A DNA stretch of 47,452 bases from CAYVDH01 sp964450355 (GTDB lineage: Bacteria > Bacteroidota > Bacteroidia > NS11-12g > UBA955), in NCBI GenBank assembly GCA_964450355.1, contig CAYVDH010000009.1, forward strand, positions 1 to 47,452, written 5' to 3'. Positions within the stretch are counted from its first letter, which is position 1. Every line of letters starts with the position of its first letter. A program made the position numbers and the translations under genes. Positions 1 to 10,005 of this stretch are shown piece by piece. The notes under the pieces were generated by a model. That model was not told the DNA's origin. It was given only the letters and a program-made list of their open reading frames with translations, and did no database searches.

Positions 1-3000
1 TTCTAATTAAATGTATTACACCATTTAAAATAGGTTCATTTTTTTTATTAAGTTTATATCTGTATTCTAGAATATAATAATATACTCCATCAGAGCACTC
101 ATCGCCAGTATTGTTTACTTTTCCATTCCAGTCATAATTTTTATCATGACTTTCAAACATAAGGATTCCCCATCGGTCATAAATTCTTAAATGATAATAA
201 TCTTCACCTTTTAAATAGATATTAAATACATTATTTCCAACTAAACCATCTTTATCTGTTCCATTAAATGTGTTTTCTTTATCTGGTGTAAAAACATTGG
301 GTGGCAAAATGCCTCTTTCATATCTGTTTGTTATTTTCTTACAAATTGTATCTTTACATCCATTGGCATTTGTAGCTTCCAAACAAACCCAATTTTCTCC
401 AGCACTTTCTCTAAAGTCCTGACAAATTCTTCTATCTGGTTCATTCTGCTTTTCGTTTTCAACGAATATTTTATCTGTAGTTAAAATGTTTTTTTCATGA
501 AAAAAGCCCCATCTATATGATACAGCAAAACTTGATTTATTATTAAAACAATAAAAGGGTTCAAGTGTGCTATCGATATCAAAATCTGCAATGACACTAT
601 CTGCATACACAAATATGCTGTCTGCATTAGGACAAGATAATTTATTTAACCCATTGGTATCTGCTAGGAAAGTAATTTTAAATTTTCCTGTTTTATTTAA
701 TTGATATTTTTGTATGAGTAAATTGTTTTTATATGTATTTGAGTTAAAACTCCACCAATAGTTTTGATATTGATTTACTGAATTAATCTCTGCTGTAATT
801 TTTACTGAATCACCTACACATACCAATACGGGCTCAGCTTTTAGTGTTGTTTTATCATAAGGCAATACTGTAATTTTTATTTTATTCAAGCTATCAGGGT
901 ATATTTCTTGACAATATTTTCCTGTGTTTGGTATGCTATCATCTTGATGTAAATAAACGTAGAATTCTCCTGTTTTTGTGTATTGATGAGTGATGTTGAA
1001 TGTGTCATTTTGTGGAACAAAGATATTGTCACCAAAATCCCACAACCACTTTGCGGAACTAGTAGGAAGTATGGATTGATTATCAAACTTTACACTGTCA
1101 TTTACACAAATTGTTGTTCTAGTTATTGGATTAAATTTAGGCCTAGGGCCTGGAATAAATATTTCGTGAGAAACAGTATCAACACAACCCTGAACAGTAA
1201 CAATGGTGTACTTAATTCTAAATTTTCCATTAATCCCATAATCATGTCCAATTTGACTTGGTAAATTTTGATTGAATTCAGATATTGGACTACTATCGCC
1301 CCAATCTATAATCCATTTATTGATGAAATCACAAGGATCTAGACCACTAATTACACAAGGATCATAAATACTTGAAGAATCAAAAAACTCAACAATAGTT
1401 TTACAATTTGGAGAATTTAAATCAATAAAAAATCCTGCTCTAGGCCCTAATACATATAAGTTTTGTTTGAAAGTATCTACACATTTATTTGAATCTGAAG
1501 TAGCAACCCTCAATTGATACAATCCTGATTTTTGATAATAAATTCCTCCTGCTTCATTTCCTAAAAACATGGTAGGGTTACCTACACCAGTTTTTGAATA
1601 TGGCATTGAACCAAATATGGTACTTGGATTGTTTATGTCATCATCATCTTTATTAAAATCCCAAACAGTTTTTCCTTCATACCCTGATTTACCTGCATCT
1701 GCTTCTCTTATTTTCCAATAATCTAAAGTATCAAGTTGTCCAACCATAGTATCTACTGTATTGTAATATCTAAATTGAGTTAAAGCTTCTACTACATTGC
1801 CTCTACACAGTATGCTATCACTGAATATAACATCACCATAAAACCCTACAGCAACATTCACTGCTCTATCAGTTGGACAATATGTTGGGTAATTGCTTTC
1901 AACACTTCTAACTATTTCATAAAATCCTCTTTTAGAAGTTTTAAATACATAAGATTGATATTGTTTGCCATTAATTGTTTGTGTGTCTAATGGCAAAGTT
2001 GAGGTATCTCTAAATGATAATATTGTTGAAGAATCAATTTCATAATCTATGTACAAATTTTGACTAATACCAGTTGTATCAACACAACCCCTGCTACCTG
2101 TTGAAGGATTTCCTTTAATGCCAACTCCATTCCAAATTAAATCTAAAATATCGTACTCATTGTAATCATCGTAATTTAAGCCAGCATTTAACACTTCGTT
2201 TCTCAACAAATCATTTCTAAAGCCAAACAAAAGTTTTGGTTTAACCTTGTGAACAATTGCAGTAATAATAGTATCTTTTTGTGTTAAAATGTATTGGTTA
2301 TTTTTGATGTTATATCTTTCAATGATGGTATAATTTACTATTTTATTAGGGTATTTGTAATGTGTTTTTAATTTATGATAATACTCTTTAATAATTTGTA
2401 AAGTATCGTATGTAAATTTATCAACTAAAGCCCAACTAGAATAGGTTGCTATTCTATTAGCTCCTAAATAGTTGACAGGGTCATAAGCATAAATATTTTC
2501 ATTTGGACATACTTTAGCAGCTTTTCCTTTTATTCTTCCTACAATATCTACATTGGCTTTTAGCAATGGGAAATTCGCAAAATTTGGGTAATAAAAAGTA
2601 TCAACACAAAAATAATTATCATTGCCATTACCAATGATTAGTCCAATATTGACATTTTGAATGCTTTCATTTTTGAACATGCTGTCTTTATAATTAAAAT
2701 AGATATTATCGTTAAATGGACCTTCAAAATCATAAAAAGAGTATGGAGATTTGCTCAATGTAAAAGTATTTCTGTTTACAGTTCCTTCAGTATCTTTACT
2801 ATTTATTACTTTCCAACCATATGGATTTTTTAAATAATCAAAATTAATTTTTGCAAAAGATTGTGTGCAGCCAGGTTTAGTTTCTGACAAAGACAATTCA
2901 AGTATTTTGTTTGAATAATTATAACAATAATGGTTAGAAACTTTTAATTTTTGAGCTTTAGGTGGTTGTAAAGCTAGAGTGGTGCTTGAAAAAGTTTCAC

Positions 3001-5104
3001 ATTTTAAATCATGATAAATGTCTTTTTCAGATAAAGTTGTTGTAAAACATTTAGGTATATTATCAAAAAACAATTGTCTATGTAAAGATTCGTTAATGCT
3101 ATCTTTTGTATTTAATATTGGTTTAAACACTTTAATTAAATGATGGAATTTATCATTTGGGATATAAATTAAAGTGTCAATATTTATTTCAATGTTATAA
3201 GCAAAAAAACAATTATCTGTGTTGCTATTTACTATAATTCTCTCACCTTTTTGAATCTGTTGATATTTAGGTCCAATTATTCTTTGCAAGCTCGAGCCAT
3301 TTTTTTTGTCAATAAAAAAAGTGTCATTTGCAGGTACAAAAACTTTTAAAGGGTAGGGGCTATCAAAAATCCCTTTCCCAATTATTCCTTTAGATAGTTT
3401 TAATTTTCTAACAGATTTAAAAGCAATGCTGTCTCTAGCACTATAACCATAAATATTATCTCCATATCTTAATAAAGTATCTGTTACAATATAAAATGAA
3501 TCATTGGCGAATACATTTCTTTTTTCACAAGTTTTTGTTTTAGTATTAAATAATGTTATTTGAAAAGTTTTATTGCCATAATTCAAATGATAAATACTAT
3601 CCCATGGTGTGTACCAGTGAACTGGTGATTTTTCATTTGAAAATCTACAATTCATACCAAGGTTTTTATTTTGATAAATATCTGTTGTGCATGGCTCGCA
3701 ATAATCATCACCAAAATCCCATAATCGAATAACATTATCGTTTTTTCTGATGTTTACTGGGTTTCTGTTAATTGAATATCCATTTTTAAATGAATGCCCT
3801 AAATTACCTGGAATTTTCCTAAATAAACTATCATCATCAATATAGTTTTTATCGTTGTGATAAAACTCAGATCTGTCATCAAAATGAACAGAATCTTGTA
3901 TGATACATTGGTATCTTTCAGTAAACTCTATAAATGGTTTTTCTATTTTTGACAAAGGACCAATGACTGTTAAGGTGTCATTTAAGTTAAATATACCACA
4001 TTCATGATTGATATAACATTGAATGAATTTTGGACCCAAATCAGAATAATTTCTAATGCCACTATAATTATATTCCCTTCCTGGATTAAAATTCCAAATT
4101 ATATTTTTTTCTTCAATTATTTTATTTAATCCTTCAGGCAAAAGTTTAAATTTAAAAGTATCATTCACACAAATAGAATCTCTGCTTAATACAATTCTTG
4201 GATTAAAATAAAACATTCTTACTTCTTTTAAATCAACAACAGATTTACAACCTTGCAATGTAATTACCGACAATTTTGGGAAATATGATCTTTTCATACT
4301 ATCACCTATTTTATAAACATGAACAACTGAGTCCCAATTTGAAGTATTTTTAAAACCATCCCCAAAATCCCACTCAAAGCTTTTAATGAAATTGGTATTG
4401 ACATTAGATTGGTTGAAAAATTTAACAATTGCAGAATCATGGCAAACAACCCTGTTATTGGTGCTATTTATAAAATCTAATTTAGCATTAATTGAAGGAG
4501 CATAGTCCACCTTTAAAGTTACTGGGTATTTATACCTTGAAATACAACCATTGCAATCCTCAATTTCAATTGTTAAATCTAATGTTTTGCCTTGAGGGTC
4601 AATGATGGAGCGACAAAAAGTTGCAGGTAAACTCACAGGATTTTTTTTAGTCCCTATTTTAGAAATTAGTTCACCATCGCTAAATAGATATTTAATTGAA
4701 ATAATACAATTAGTACCATCACCAGATAAACTTGAATCCCTAAAACAAAACACATTGTTTTCAAAACACTGAACACTATCTGTAAGCATTCTGGAACGGA
4801 TGATAGGTGGAGCTTTTATTTCAAATGTGACATTACCACTACAACTAGTTCCATCTTTCAATAAGCATGTATAAGTAACTATTTTAAAACCAGGAGTCGA
4901 AAAATGAAACACTGGGTTAGCAGTTGTATTGTTTGTTCCTTCGTTGTTAAAATTCCAATTATATGATGTAGCTGTAGGTGAGTTCCCTTTAAAAGAGATT
5001 GGGTTATTTACACACAACAAACCTGAATAACTTGGTTTGCATTGCGACCAAGTATATTTTATTGTAAAAATAAAAAATAAAAATATGAAGTTTTTAAGTC
5101 TCAA
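1..5104 (-). CDS. Giant secreted PKD-repeat protein with T9SS type-B (gliding motility-associated) C-terminal domain, 3' end just outside window
   Basis: I translated this frame by hand. It is open from a TTG at 5104-5102 to the window edge, giving 1,701 residues in view; spot checks near 4390, 3730, 2278, 1318, 1060 and 358 all stay in frame. An in-frame TAA lies three codons upstream of the TTG, so no ATG start is possible. The N-terminus (LRLKNFIFLFFIF...TWSQ) is a signal peptide. PKD-type motifs WDFGDG, WDFGDD, WDFGDN and IDWGDSS occur near 4360, 3708, 1035 and 1300. The last 100 or so residues carry NVFTPD, a YDRWG motif, DWNGK and GVYYYILEY, and end in LNGVIHLIR: the CHU_C/gliding-motility sorting domain that directs export through T9SS and surface attachment or release. 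The next codon begins with A, so the stop is beyond the window. The adhesin or motility role is inferred; no ligand can be deduced. Confidence 0.9.
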   Translation of the reverse strand, partial: MRLKNFIFLFFIFTIKYTWSQCKPSYSGLLCVNNPISFKGNSPTATSYNWNFNNEGTNNTTANPVFHFSTPGFKIVTYTCLLKDGTSCSGNVTFEIKAPPIIRSRMLTDSVQCFENNVFCFRDSSLSGDGTNCIISIKYLFSDGELISKIGTKKNPVSLPATFCRSIIDPQGKTLDLTIEIEDCNGCISRYKYPVTLKVDYAPSINAKLDFINSTNNRVVCHDSAIVKFFNQSNVNTNFIKSFEWDFGDGFKNTSNWDSVVHVYKIGDSMKRSYFPKLSVITLQGCKSVVDLKEVRMFYFNPRIVLSRDSICVNDTFKFKLLPEGLNKIIEEKNIIWNFNPGREYNYSGIRNYSDLGPKFIQCYINHECGIFNLNDTLTVIGPLSKIEKPFIEFTERYQCIIQDSVHFDDRSEFYHNDKNYIDDDSLFRKIPGNLGHSFKNGYSINRNPVNIRKNDNVIRLWDFGDDYCEPCTTDIYQNKNLGMNCRFSNEKSPVHWYTPWDSIYHLNYGNKTFQITLFNTKTKTCEKRNVFANDSFYIVTDTLLRYGDNIYGYSARDSIAFKSVRKLKLSKGIIGKGIFDSPYPLKVFVPANDTFFIDKKNGSSLQRIIGPKYQQIQKGERIIVNSNTDNCFFAYNIEINIDTLIYIPNDKFHHLIKVFKPILNTKDSINESLHRQLFFDNIPKCFTTTLSEKDIYHDLKCETFSSTTLALQPPKAQKLKVSNHYCYNYSNKILELSLSETKPGCTQSFAKINFDYLKNPYGWKVINSKDTEGTVNRNTFTLSKSPYSFYDFEGPFNDNIYFNYKDSMFKNESIQNVNIGLIIGNGNDNYFCVDTFYYPNFANFPLLKANVDIVGRIKGKAAKVCPNENIYAYDPVNYLGANRIATYSSWALVDKFTYDTLQIIKEYYHKLKTHYKYPNKIVNYTIIERYNIKNNQYILTQKDTIITAIVHKVKPKLLFGFRNDLLRNEVLNAGLNYDDYNEYDILDLIWNGVGIKGNPSTGSRGCVDTTGISQNLYIDYEIDSSTILSFRDTSTLPLDTQTINGKQYQSYVFKTSKRGFYEIVRSVESNYPTYCPTDRAVNVAVGFYGDVIFSDSILCRGNVVEALTQFRYYNTVDTMVGQLDTLDYWKIREADAGKSGYEGKTVWDFNKDDDDINNPSTIFGSMPYSKTGVGNPTMFLGNEAGGIYYQKSGLYQLRVATSDSNKCVDTFKQNLYVLGPRAGFFIDLNSPNCKTIVEFFDSSSIYDPCVISGLDPCDFINKWIIDWGDSSPISEFNQNLPSQIGHDYGINGKFRIKYTIVTVQGCVDTVSHEIFIPGPRPKFNPITRTTICVNDSVKFDNQSILPTSSAKWLWDFGDNIFVPQNDTFNITHQYTKTGEFYVYLHQDDSIPNTGKYCQEIYPDSLNKIKITVLPYDKTTLKAEPVLVCVGDSVKITAEINSVNQYQNYWWSFNSNTYKNNLLIQKYQLNKTGKFKITFLADTNGLNKLSCPNADSIFVYADSVIADFDIDSTLEPFYCFNNKSSFAVSYRWGFFHEKNILTTDKIFVENEKQNEPDRRICQDFRESAGENWVCLEATNANGCKDTICKKITNRYERGILPPNVFTPDKENTFNGTDKDGLVGNNVFNIYLKGEDYYHLRIYDRWGILMFESHDKNYDWNGKVNNTGDECSDGVYYYILEYRYKLNKKNEPILNGVIHLIR

Positions 5105-5133
5105 ATAAACTATTTACACCTTTTTTGGGAGTT

Positions 5134-5141
5134 CAAATATA
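5134..5141 (-). promoter_or_regulatory. Bacteroidota -7 promoter element TATATTTG for the giant protein gene
   Basis: On the minus strand the octamer TATATTTG matches TAnnTTTG and lies about 30 nt before the TTG start at 5104. Transcription would begin around 5128, giving a short leader. I see no convincing -33 TTTG partner. Match to the consensus is observed; activity is inferred. Confidence 0.5.
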
Positions 5142-5241
5142 AGACATAATTTTAATTTAATTGGTTGCATTAAAAAAAATAAAAAAAAGGAAACCATAGA
5201 TAAGTTATCAACTGAAACGATAATGACATTTATAAATAGAG

Positions 5242-5274
5242 TTGAATTAGTTAAGTAAAAATGAATTACTTTTG
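5242..5274 (+). promoter_or_regulatory. Bacteroidota promoter (TTG, 22-bp spacer, TACTTTTG) for the thiolase cluster
   Basis: TTG at 5242-5244 and TACTTTTG at 5267-5274 match the -33/-7 pattern TTTG and TAnnTTTG of Bacteroidota sigma-ABfr promoters. The -7 element ends 14 nt before the ATG at 5289. The 184-bp gap 5105-5288 separates two divergent genes and carries a promoter for each. Confidence 0.6.
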
Positions 5275-5288
5275 CTCAATTTTTAATT

Positions 5289-6491
5289 ATGAATAATAAT
5301 GTATATGTTATAGATGCCGTAAGAACTGCTATAGGAAAATATGCAGGAAGTCTTGCTAATTCTCGACCAGATGATTTGGCTGCTGATGTTTTAAAAGCAA
5401 TAATAAAAAGAAATCCCAACATTCAATTTAATTTAACTGAAGAAGTCATTTTTGGTGCAGCAAATCAAGCTGGCGAAGACAATAGAAATGTAGCACGAAT
5501 GGCTTTGTTGCTAGCTGGATTGCCAATTGAAGTTGCAGGATATACAGTTAATAGATTGTGCGCAAGTGGCTTACAGGCAATTACGAACGGTTTTTTAGAA
5601 ATAGCACATGGCAATGGTGATTTGTATTTATGTGGAGGAGTAGAAAGCATGACCAGAGCACCATTTGTGATGGCAAAATCAGAAACAGCCTTTGGAAGAG
5701 CTCCTGAGATTCATGATACAACCATTGGTTGGCGTTTTACAAATCCTGCATTATCAGCTTTATACCATCCTTATACCATGGGAGAGACAGCAGAAAATGT
5801 AGCAGATAAATGGAAAATTAGCCGTGAAAAACAAGATGAATTTGCTTATCAATCACAATTCAAATGGAGTGAAGCAAACAAATTGAATAAATTTAAAAAT
5901 GAGATCATTGATATTGAGTTGAAAAATAAAAAAGGAGAAGTTCAACTGTTTAATCAAGATGAACAACCAAGATTAAGTTCCATAGAAATCCTCAATAATT
6001 TAAAACCAGCATTCAAAAAAGGTGGCACAGTTACAGCAGGAAATTCAAGCAGTGTTAATGATGGTGCCAGTGTTTTAGCATTGGCTTCCGAACAATTTGT
6101 AAGAGAAAATAACATACAACCATTGGCTAGAGTTGTAAGTTCAGCTGCCAGTGGAGTTCACCCAGAAATAATGGGTATTGGACCTGTAGAAGCCAGTAAA
6201 AAAGCATTAAAAAGAGCTGGTTTAACTATAAATGATATTTCATTGGTAGAATTGAATGAAGCATTTGCCAGTCAAAGTATTGCTTGTATTCAGGAATTGA
6301 ATATAAACCCTGAAATTGTCAATGTGAATGGTGGAGCCATTGCAATAGGTCATCCATTAGGTTGCAGTGGTGCTAGAATTTCTACAACATTGATTCATGA
6401 AATGCAAAAAAGAGAACATTGTAAATATGGACTTGCTACCATGTGTATAGGGGTTGGACAAGGATTAGCAATAGTTTACGAAAAAATATAA
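5289..6491 (+). CDS. Thiolase, acetyl-CoA acyltransferase of the 3-oxoadipyl-CoA thiolase (PaaJ/PcaF) type
   Basis: A 400-residue degradative thiolase that cleaves a 3-oxoacyl-CoA with CoA to acetyl-CoA and a shortened acyl-CoA. The nucleophile is Cys91 in NRLCASG, the base His355 in GHPLGCSGAR, and the second cysteine Cys386 in MCIGVGQG. The segments NQAGEDNRNVARMA and DTTIGWRF resemble the PaaJ/PcaF subgroup, as I recall those sequences, more than generic acetoacetyl-CoA thiolases. That substrate call is inference: no phenylacetate or protocatechuate genes lie nearby, so fatty acid beta-oxidation or another 3-oxoacyl-CoA remains possible. It heads a tight same-strand cluster, with truA starting 5 nt after its stop. 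Confidence 0.9.
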   Translation: MNNNVYVIDAVRTAIGKYAGSLANSRPDDLAADVLKAIIKRNPNIQFNLTEEVIFGAANQAGEDNRNVARMALLLAGLPIEVAGYTVNRLCASGLQAITNGFLEIAHGNGDLYLCGGVESMTRAPFVMAKSETAFGRAPEIHDTTIGWRFTNPALSALYHPYTMGETAENVADKWKISREKQDEFAYQSQFKWSEANKLNKFKNEIIDIELKNKKGEVQLFNQDEQPRLSSIEILNNLKPAFKKGGTVTAGNSSSVNDGASVLALASEQFVRENNIQPLARVVSSAASGVHPEIMGIGPVEASKKALKRAGLTINDISLVELNEAFASQSIACIQELNINPEIVNVNGGAIAIGHPLGCSGARISTTLIHEMQKREHCKYGLATMCIGVGQGLAIVYEKI

Positions 6492-6496
6492 TCATT

Positions 6497-7219
6497 TTGA
6501 GGTACAAACTAGAGATTGCTTATAAAGGAACAAATTATCAAGGTTGGCAAATTCAGCCCAATGGCTTAACAGTTCAAGAAGTATTAAACAATGCTATCAG
6601 TGTTATAACAAGACAACAAATTGAAACTGTAGGTTGTGGAAGGACTGATACTGGAGTTCATGCCAAACAGTTTTTTGTTCATTTTGATACTGACCAAGAA
6701 TTAATGCCAATATTTTTAAGAAATCTAAATGGGATTTTACCCAATGATATTGCTGCATATACAATTGAAAGAGTTAGTAATGATTTTAATGCTAGATTTT
6801 CAGCAATCAATAGAACTTATGAATATTTAATTTATTTCGAAAAAAATCCATTTTACATAAATCTTGCTACTAAATGGAATTTCCCTTTAAATGTTGATGT
6901 TATGAATCAAGCTTGTGATTTTATCATTGGAGAAAATGATTTTACAAGTTTTAGTAAAGTAAACACCGATGTTAAACACTTTACTTGCGATGTTAAAGCA
7001 GCCCGATGGTATTATAAACAAGATATGTTGGTGTTTGAAATTACAGCAAATAGGTTTTTAAGAAACATGGTAAGAGCCTTAGTTGGTACCTTTACTCAAC
7101 TTGGAGAAGGGAAAATTGACCTTGAAAAATTCAAAGAAATAATAGAAAGTAGAAATAGAAATAACGCAGGAGTTTCTGTTCCTGCAGCAGGTTTGTATTT
7201 AGTGAGTATAGAATATTGA
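6497..7219 (+). CDS. truA: tRNA pseudouridine(38-40) synthase TruA
   Basis: TruA isomerises uridines 38-40 in the anticodon arm of many tRNAs. The catalytic aspartate is Asp51 in GCGRTDTGVHAK, and RYKLEIAYKGTNYQGWQ is the family's usual N-terminus. I choose the TTG at 6497 (240 residues): an ATG at 6443 in the same frame would add 18 residues with no family counterpart and overlap the thiolase by 49 nt, while the TTG gives the expected start five nt after the thiolase stop. The C-terminal part (FEITANRFLRNMVRALVGT) carries the conserved RNA-binding region. It lies seven nt before the ABC exporter gene and is probably co-transcribed with the thiolase. Confidence 0.93.
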   Translation: MRYKLEIAYKGTNYQGWQIQPNGLTVQEVLNNAISVITRQQIETVGCGRTDTGVHAKQFFVHFDTDQELMPIFLRNLNGILPNDIAAYTIERVSNDFNARFSAINRTYEYLIYFEKNPFYINLATKWNFPLNVDVMNQACDFIIGENDFTSFSKVNTDVKHFTCDVKAARWYYKQDMLVFEITANRFLRNMVRALVGTFTQLGEGKIDLEKFKEIIESRNRNNAGVSVPAAGLYLVSIEY

Positions 7220-7226
7220 TTGAAAC

Positions 7227-8990
7227 ATGTCTTTAACAAAAAAATCAAATTTTCAAGTTTTAATCAAAGTGTTTGCTCTTACCAAAGATTTTAAACACTA
7301 TATTTGGTTAGCTGTATTCACTACTTTGTTATTGGCATTGGTGTCGCCTATCAGACCGTGGTTAATTCAAAAAGCAATAAATGAATATGCTGCATCTAAT
7401 CAATTGGATGGATTGCAATTCATTGCATTGATGTTGTTAATGCTTATCATTTTAGGAACATTATTGCAGTTTTTTAACGACTACATTACTGGATGGATTG
7501 CCCAAAAAGTCATATTGGTATTAAGAATGAAAGTGTTTAACCATGTATTAAAAAACAGATTAACATACTACGATAACACCCCTGTAGGGACATTAACAAC
7601 CAGAACAGTTAGCGATATTGAAACAGTGTCAGAGCTTTTTGCTGAAGGAATAATAACCATACTTGGTGATGTATTACAAATCATCGCCATTTCATTTTTT
7701 ATGCTATATATTGATTGGAAATTAACTCTCATTTCTTTGTCTGTATTACCTATCTTATTTTATTCATCCCATGTGTTTAGAATTAAAGTGAAAGAATCGT
7801 TTCACGAAGTGAGGAATGCTGTTTCTAATTTGAATTCGTTTGTTCAAGAACAAATTACTGGGATACACATAACTCAGGTGTTTAATCAAAATAAAAAAGT
7901 ATATAATGAATTTGAAAAAATAAATCAACAACACTATACTGCAAACCATAAATCGGTAATGTATTATTCAGTGTTTTTTCCAGTATTAGAGGTCATTACT
8001 TCCATTTCCGTAGCATTATTGATATTGTACTCAGCCAACAGATTAAAGATAAATCACCAATTTGATTATGGGGTAATCACAGCCTTTATTTTATACATTA
8101 ATATGTTTTTCAGACCAGTGAGAATATTGGCAGATAGATTTAATAACATACAAATGGGAATAGTAGCATCTGAACGTTTATTCACTTTGTTAGAAAACAA
8201 TGAACTACTTGAAAACAATTCTGGAACAACAAAAAAAACGATAGTAGGTGAGATAGAATTTAAGGATGTATGCTTTAGCTATAACGATAAACAAGAAGTG
8301 TTAAAAAATGTTAGTTTTTCTCTAAAAAATGGAGAAACCTTAGCAATAATTGGTTCAACAGGAGCAGGTAAAAGCACCATTGTCAATTTGATAACAGATT
8401 TATATCCCATACAAAGTGGTAAAATAAAAATTGATGGAATAGAACACACTCTCTATGATAAACAAAGTTTAAGAAGTCAAATTTCAGTAGTTAATCAGGA
8501 TGTATTTTTATTCAGTGGTTCAGTTTATGAAAACATCAATTTAGGGAATAATGATGTTAGCAAAGAACAAGTTTTGAAATTAATTGATGAAATTCAAGTA
8601 CTAGATTTTGTTCAAAAGCTACCCAATGGTTTGGATTATAAAGTGATGGAAAGAGGTAACACATTGTCTGCGGGACAAAAGCAAATCATCAGTTTAGTAA
8701 GAACCATTATAAGCAATCCTAAAGTCATTATATTAGATGAAGCAACATCATCTGTAGATACTGAAACAGAGAAAATCATTCAAAAAACAATCAACTATTT
8801 GCTTGAAAAAAGAACTGGTATAGTGATAGCACATCGTTTATCAACCATTAAAAAAGCTGATAAAATCATGTTTTTAGACAAAGGCAATGTTTTAGAATAT
8901 GGTACAAATGAAGAACTGCTAAACCAAAAAGGACACTATTATCATTGGTTAAACAGTTCAGTTTTTTCTGAAAAAGCAAAAATACATTAA
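7227..8990 (+). CDS. ABC exporter half-transporter (fused transmembrane and ATPase domains, MsbA/multidrug type)
   Basis: A 587-residue protein with an N-terminal six-helix membrane domain (about residues 15-320) and a C-terminal ATPase. Visible ATPase motifs: Walker A GSTGAGKST from residue 376, the ABC signature LSAGQKQ from 480, Walker B VIILDEATSS with Asp504 and Glu505, and the H-loop IAHRLST. The first coupling-helix region includes the family-typical YYDNTPVGTLTTR. It would function as a homodimer, or with a second half-transporter that is not present here, in the inner membrane. The substrate (lipid, lipopolysaccharide core or drug) cannot be read from sequence. It sits between two translation genes with short gaps. 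Confidence 0.92.
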   Translation: MSLTKKSNFQVLIKVFALTKDFKHYIWLAVFTTLLLALVSPIRPWLIQKAINEYAASNQLDGLQFIALMLLMLIILGTLLQFFNDYITGWIAQKVILVLRMKVFNHVLKNRLTYYDNTPVGTLTTRTVSDIETVSELFAEGIITILGDVLQIIAISFFMLYIDWKLTLISLSVLPILFYSSHVFRIKVKESFHEVRNAVSNLNSFVQEQITGIHITQVFNQNKKVYNEFEKINQQHYTANHKSVMYYSVFFPVLEVITSISVALLILYSANRLKINHQFDYGVITAFILYINMFFRPVRILADRFNNIQMGIVASERLFTLLENNELLENNSGTTKKTIVGEIEFKDVCFSYNDKQEVLKNVSFSLKNGETLAIIGSTGAGKSTIVNLITDLYPIQSGKIKIDGIEHTLYDKQSLRSQISVVNQDVFLFSGSVYENINLGNNDVSKEQVLKLIDEIQVLDFVQKLPNGLDYKVMERGNTLSAGQKQIISLVRTIISNPKVIILDEATSSVDTETEKIIQKTINYLLEKRTGIVIAHRLSTIKKADKIMFLDKGNVLEYGTNEELLNQKGHYYHWLNSSVFSEKAKIH

Positions 8991-8995
8991 CTTTG
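8988..8995 (+). promoter_or_regulatory. Possible internal promoter -7 element TAACTTTG before trpS
   Basis: TAACTTTG overlaps the last codon and stop of the ABC exporter gene and lies 7 nt before the trpS ATG. It matches TAnnTTTG exactly, but I find no -33 TTG at the right distance, so trpS may have its own weak promoter as well as read-through from upstream. Confidence 0.35.
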
Positions 8996-9002
8996 CACTG
9001 TC

Positions 9003-10004
9003 ATGGAAAAAGTAGTCAGTGGAATCAGGCCAACGGGTAAATTACATTTAGGAAATTATTTTGGAGCAGTTAAAAATTTTCTTAAAATGCAAAACCAATA
9101 CGATTGTTATTTTTTTATAGCCGATTACCATTCATTGACTACACATCCTACTCCAAATGATTTACACGATTCGGTAAAACGTGTCATGGCTGAGTACTTA
9201 GGATTAGGACTTGATCCCGAAAAATGTACCTTGTACATTCAAAGTGACTTGCCAGAAACATCAGAATTGTATTTGTTTTTAAACATGAATGCCTATTTAG
9301 GTGAGTTAGAAAGAGTAACTTCATTTAAAGATAAAATCAAGAGCCAACCGAACAATATCAATGCTGGGCTACTAACTTATCCAGTGTTAATGACTGCCGA
9401 TATTTTGTTGCATCACGGAGAAAAAGTGCCTGTAGGAAAGGATCAAGAACAACACCTTGAAATGGCTAGAACTTTCGGAAATAGATTTAATCGACTATAC
9501 AATCAAGATTATTTTAAAGAACCTGTTGCATTTAATTTTCAAAATGATTTAGTGAAAGTGCCAGGCTTGACAGATAGTGGTAAAATGAGTAAAAGTGCAG
9601 GTGAAATGGACTCCATTTACATGGCAGATTCGGCAGAAATACTTGAAAAAAAAATCATGAAATCTGTTACAGCTATTGTTGATAAACCAAGTGAAAAAGG
9701 AAGTGCAAAACCAAGCGCTGTTCAAAATTTATTTGATTTAATGAAATTAGTGTCTTTAGACGAACATGTATCTTTTTTTGAGAATGAATATTACAATGGC
9801 ACCTTGCGTTTTGGTGACATGAAAAAGCAATTAGCTAAAGATATGGAACAGTTTATAGCCCCTTACCGCGATTCAATAAATTCATATTTAACTGATGATA
9901 AAAAAATATCTAATGCAGTTCAAATTGGCAAAGAGAAAGCAAAACTAAGTGCTCAAAAAACAATTAAAGAAGTAAGAGAAATCATAGGATTTAAACCTTT
10001 TTAA
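9003..10004 (+). CDS. trpS: Tryptophanyl-tRNA synthetase
   Basis: A class Ic aminoacyl-tRNA synthetase of 333 residues, the normal bacterial length. It charges tRNA-Trp with tryptophan using ATP. The N-terminal SGIRPTGKLHLGNYFGA contains the HIGH-like motif (HLGN) of the Rossmann fold, and KMSKS is at residues 194-198. The conserved FFIADYHSLTT and TADILLH segments are present. It starts 12 nt after the ABC exporter and ends one base before the pentapeptide-repeat gene. Confidence 0.97.
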   Translation: MEKVVSGIRPTGKLHLGNYFGAVKNFLKMQNQYDCYFFIADYHSLTTHPTPNDLHDSVKRVMAEYLGLGLDPEKCTLYIQSDLPETSELYLFLNMNAYLGELERVTSFKDKIKSQPNNINAGLLTYPVLMTADILLHHGEKVPVGKDQEQHLEMARTFGNRFNRLYNQDYFKEPVAFNFQNDLVKVPGLTDSGKMSKSAGEMDSIYMADSAEILEKKIMKSVTAIVDKPSEKGSAKPSAVQNLFDLMKLVSLDEHVSFFENEYYNGTLRFGDMKKQLAKDMEQFIAPYRDSINSYLTDDKKISNAVQIGKEKAKLSAQKTIKEVREIIGFKPF

Positions 10005-10005
10005 C

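Noticed and set aside
983..1264. Plus-strand open frames inside the giant minus-strand genes (also near 17498, 18287, 18772, 18884, 19955, 20621)
   Set aside because: They are opposite-strand shadows of long, motif-bearing coding frames, with no promoter or recognisable protein.
5289..6491. Thiolase as part of an aromatic-degradation operon
   Set aside because: Neighbours are truA, an ABC exporter and trpS; no other catabolic gene is present, so only the enzyme subgroup is suggested.
6443..6496. ATG at 6443 as the start of truA
   Set aside because: It lies inside the thiolase gene and adds residues with no counterpart in TruA; TTG 6497 gives the family start.
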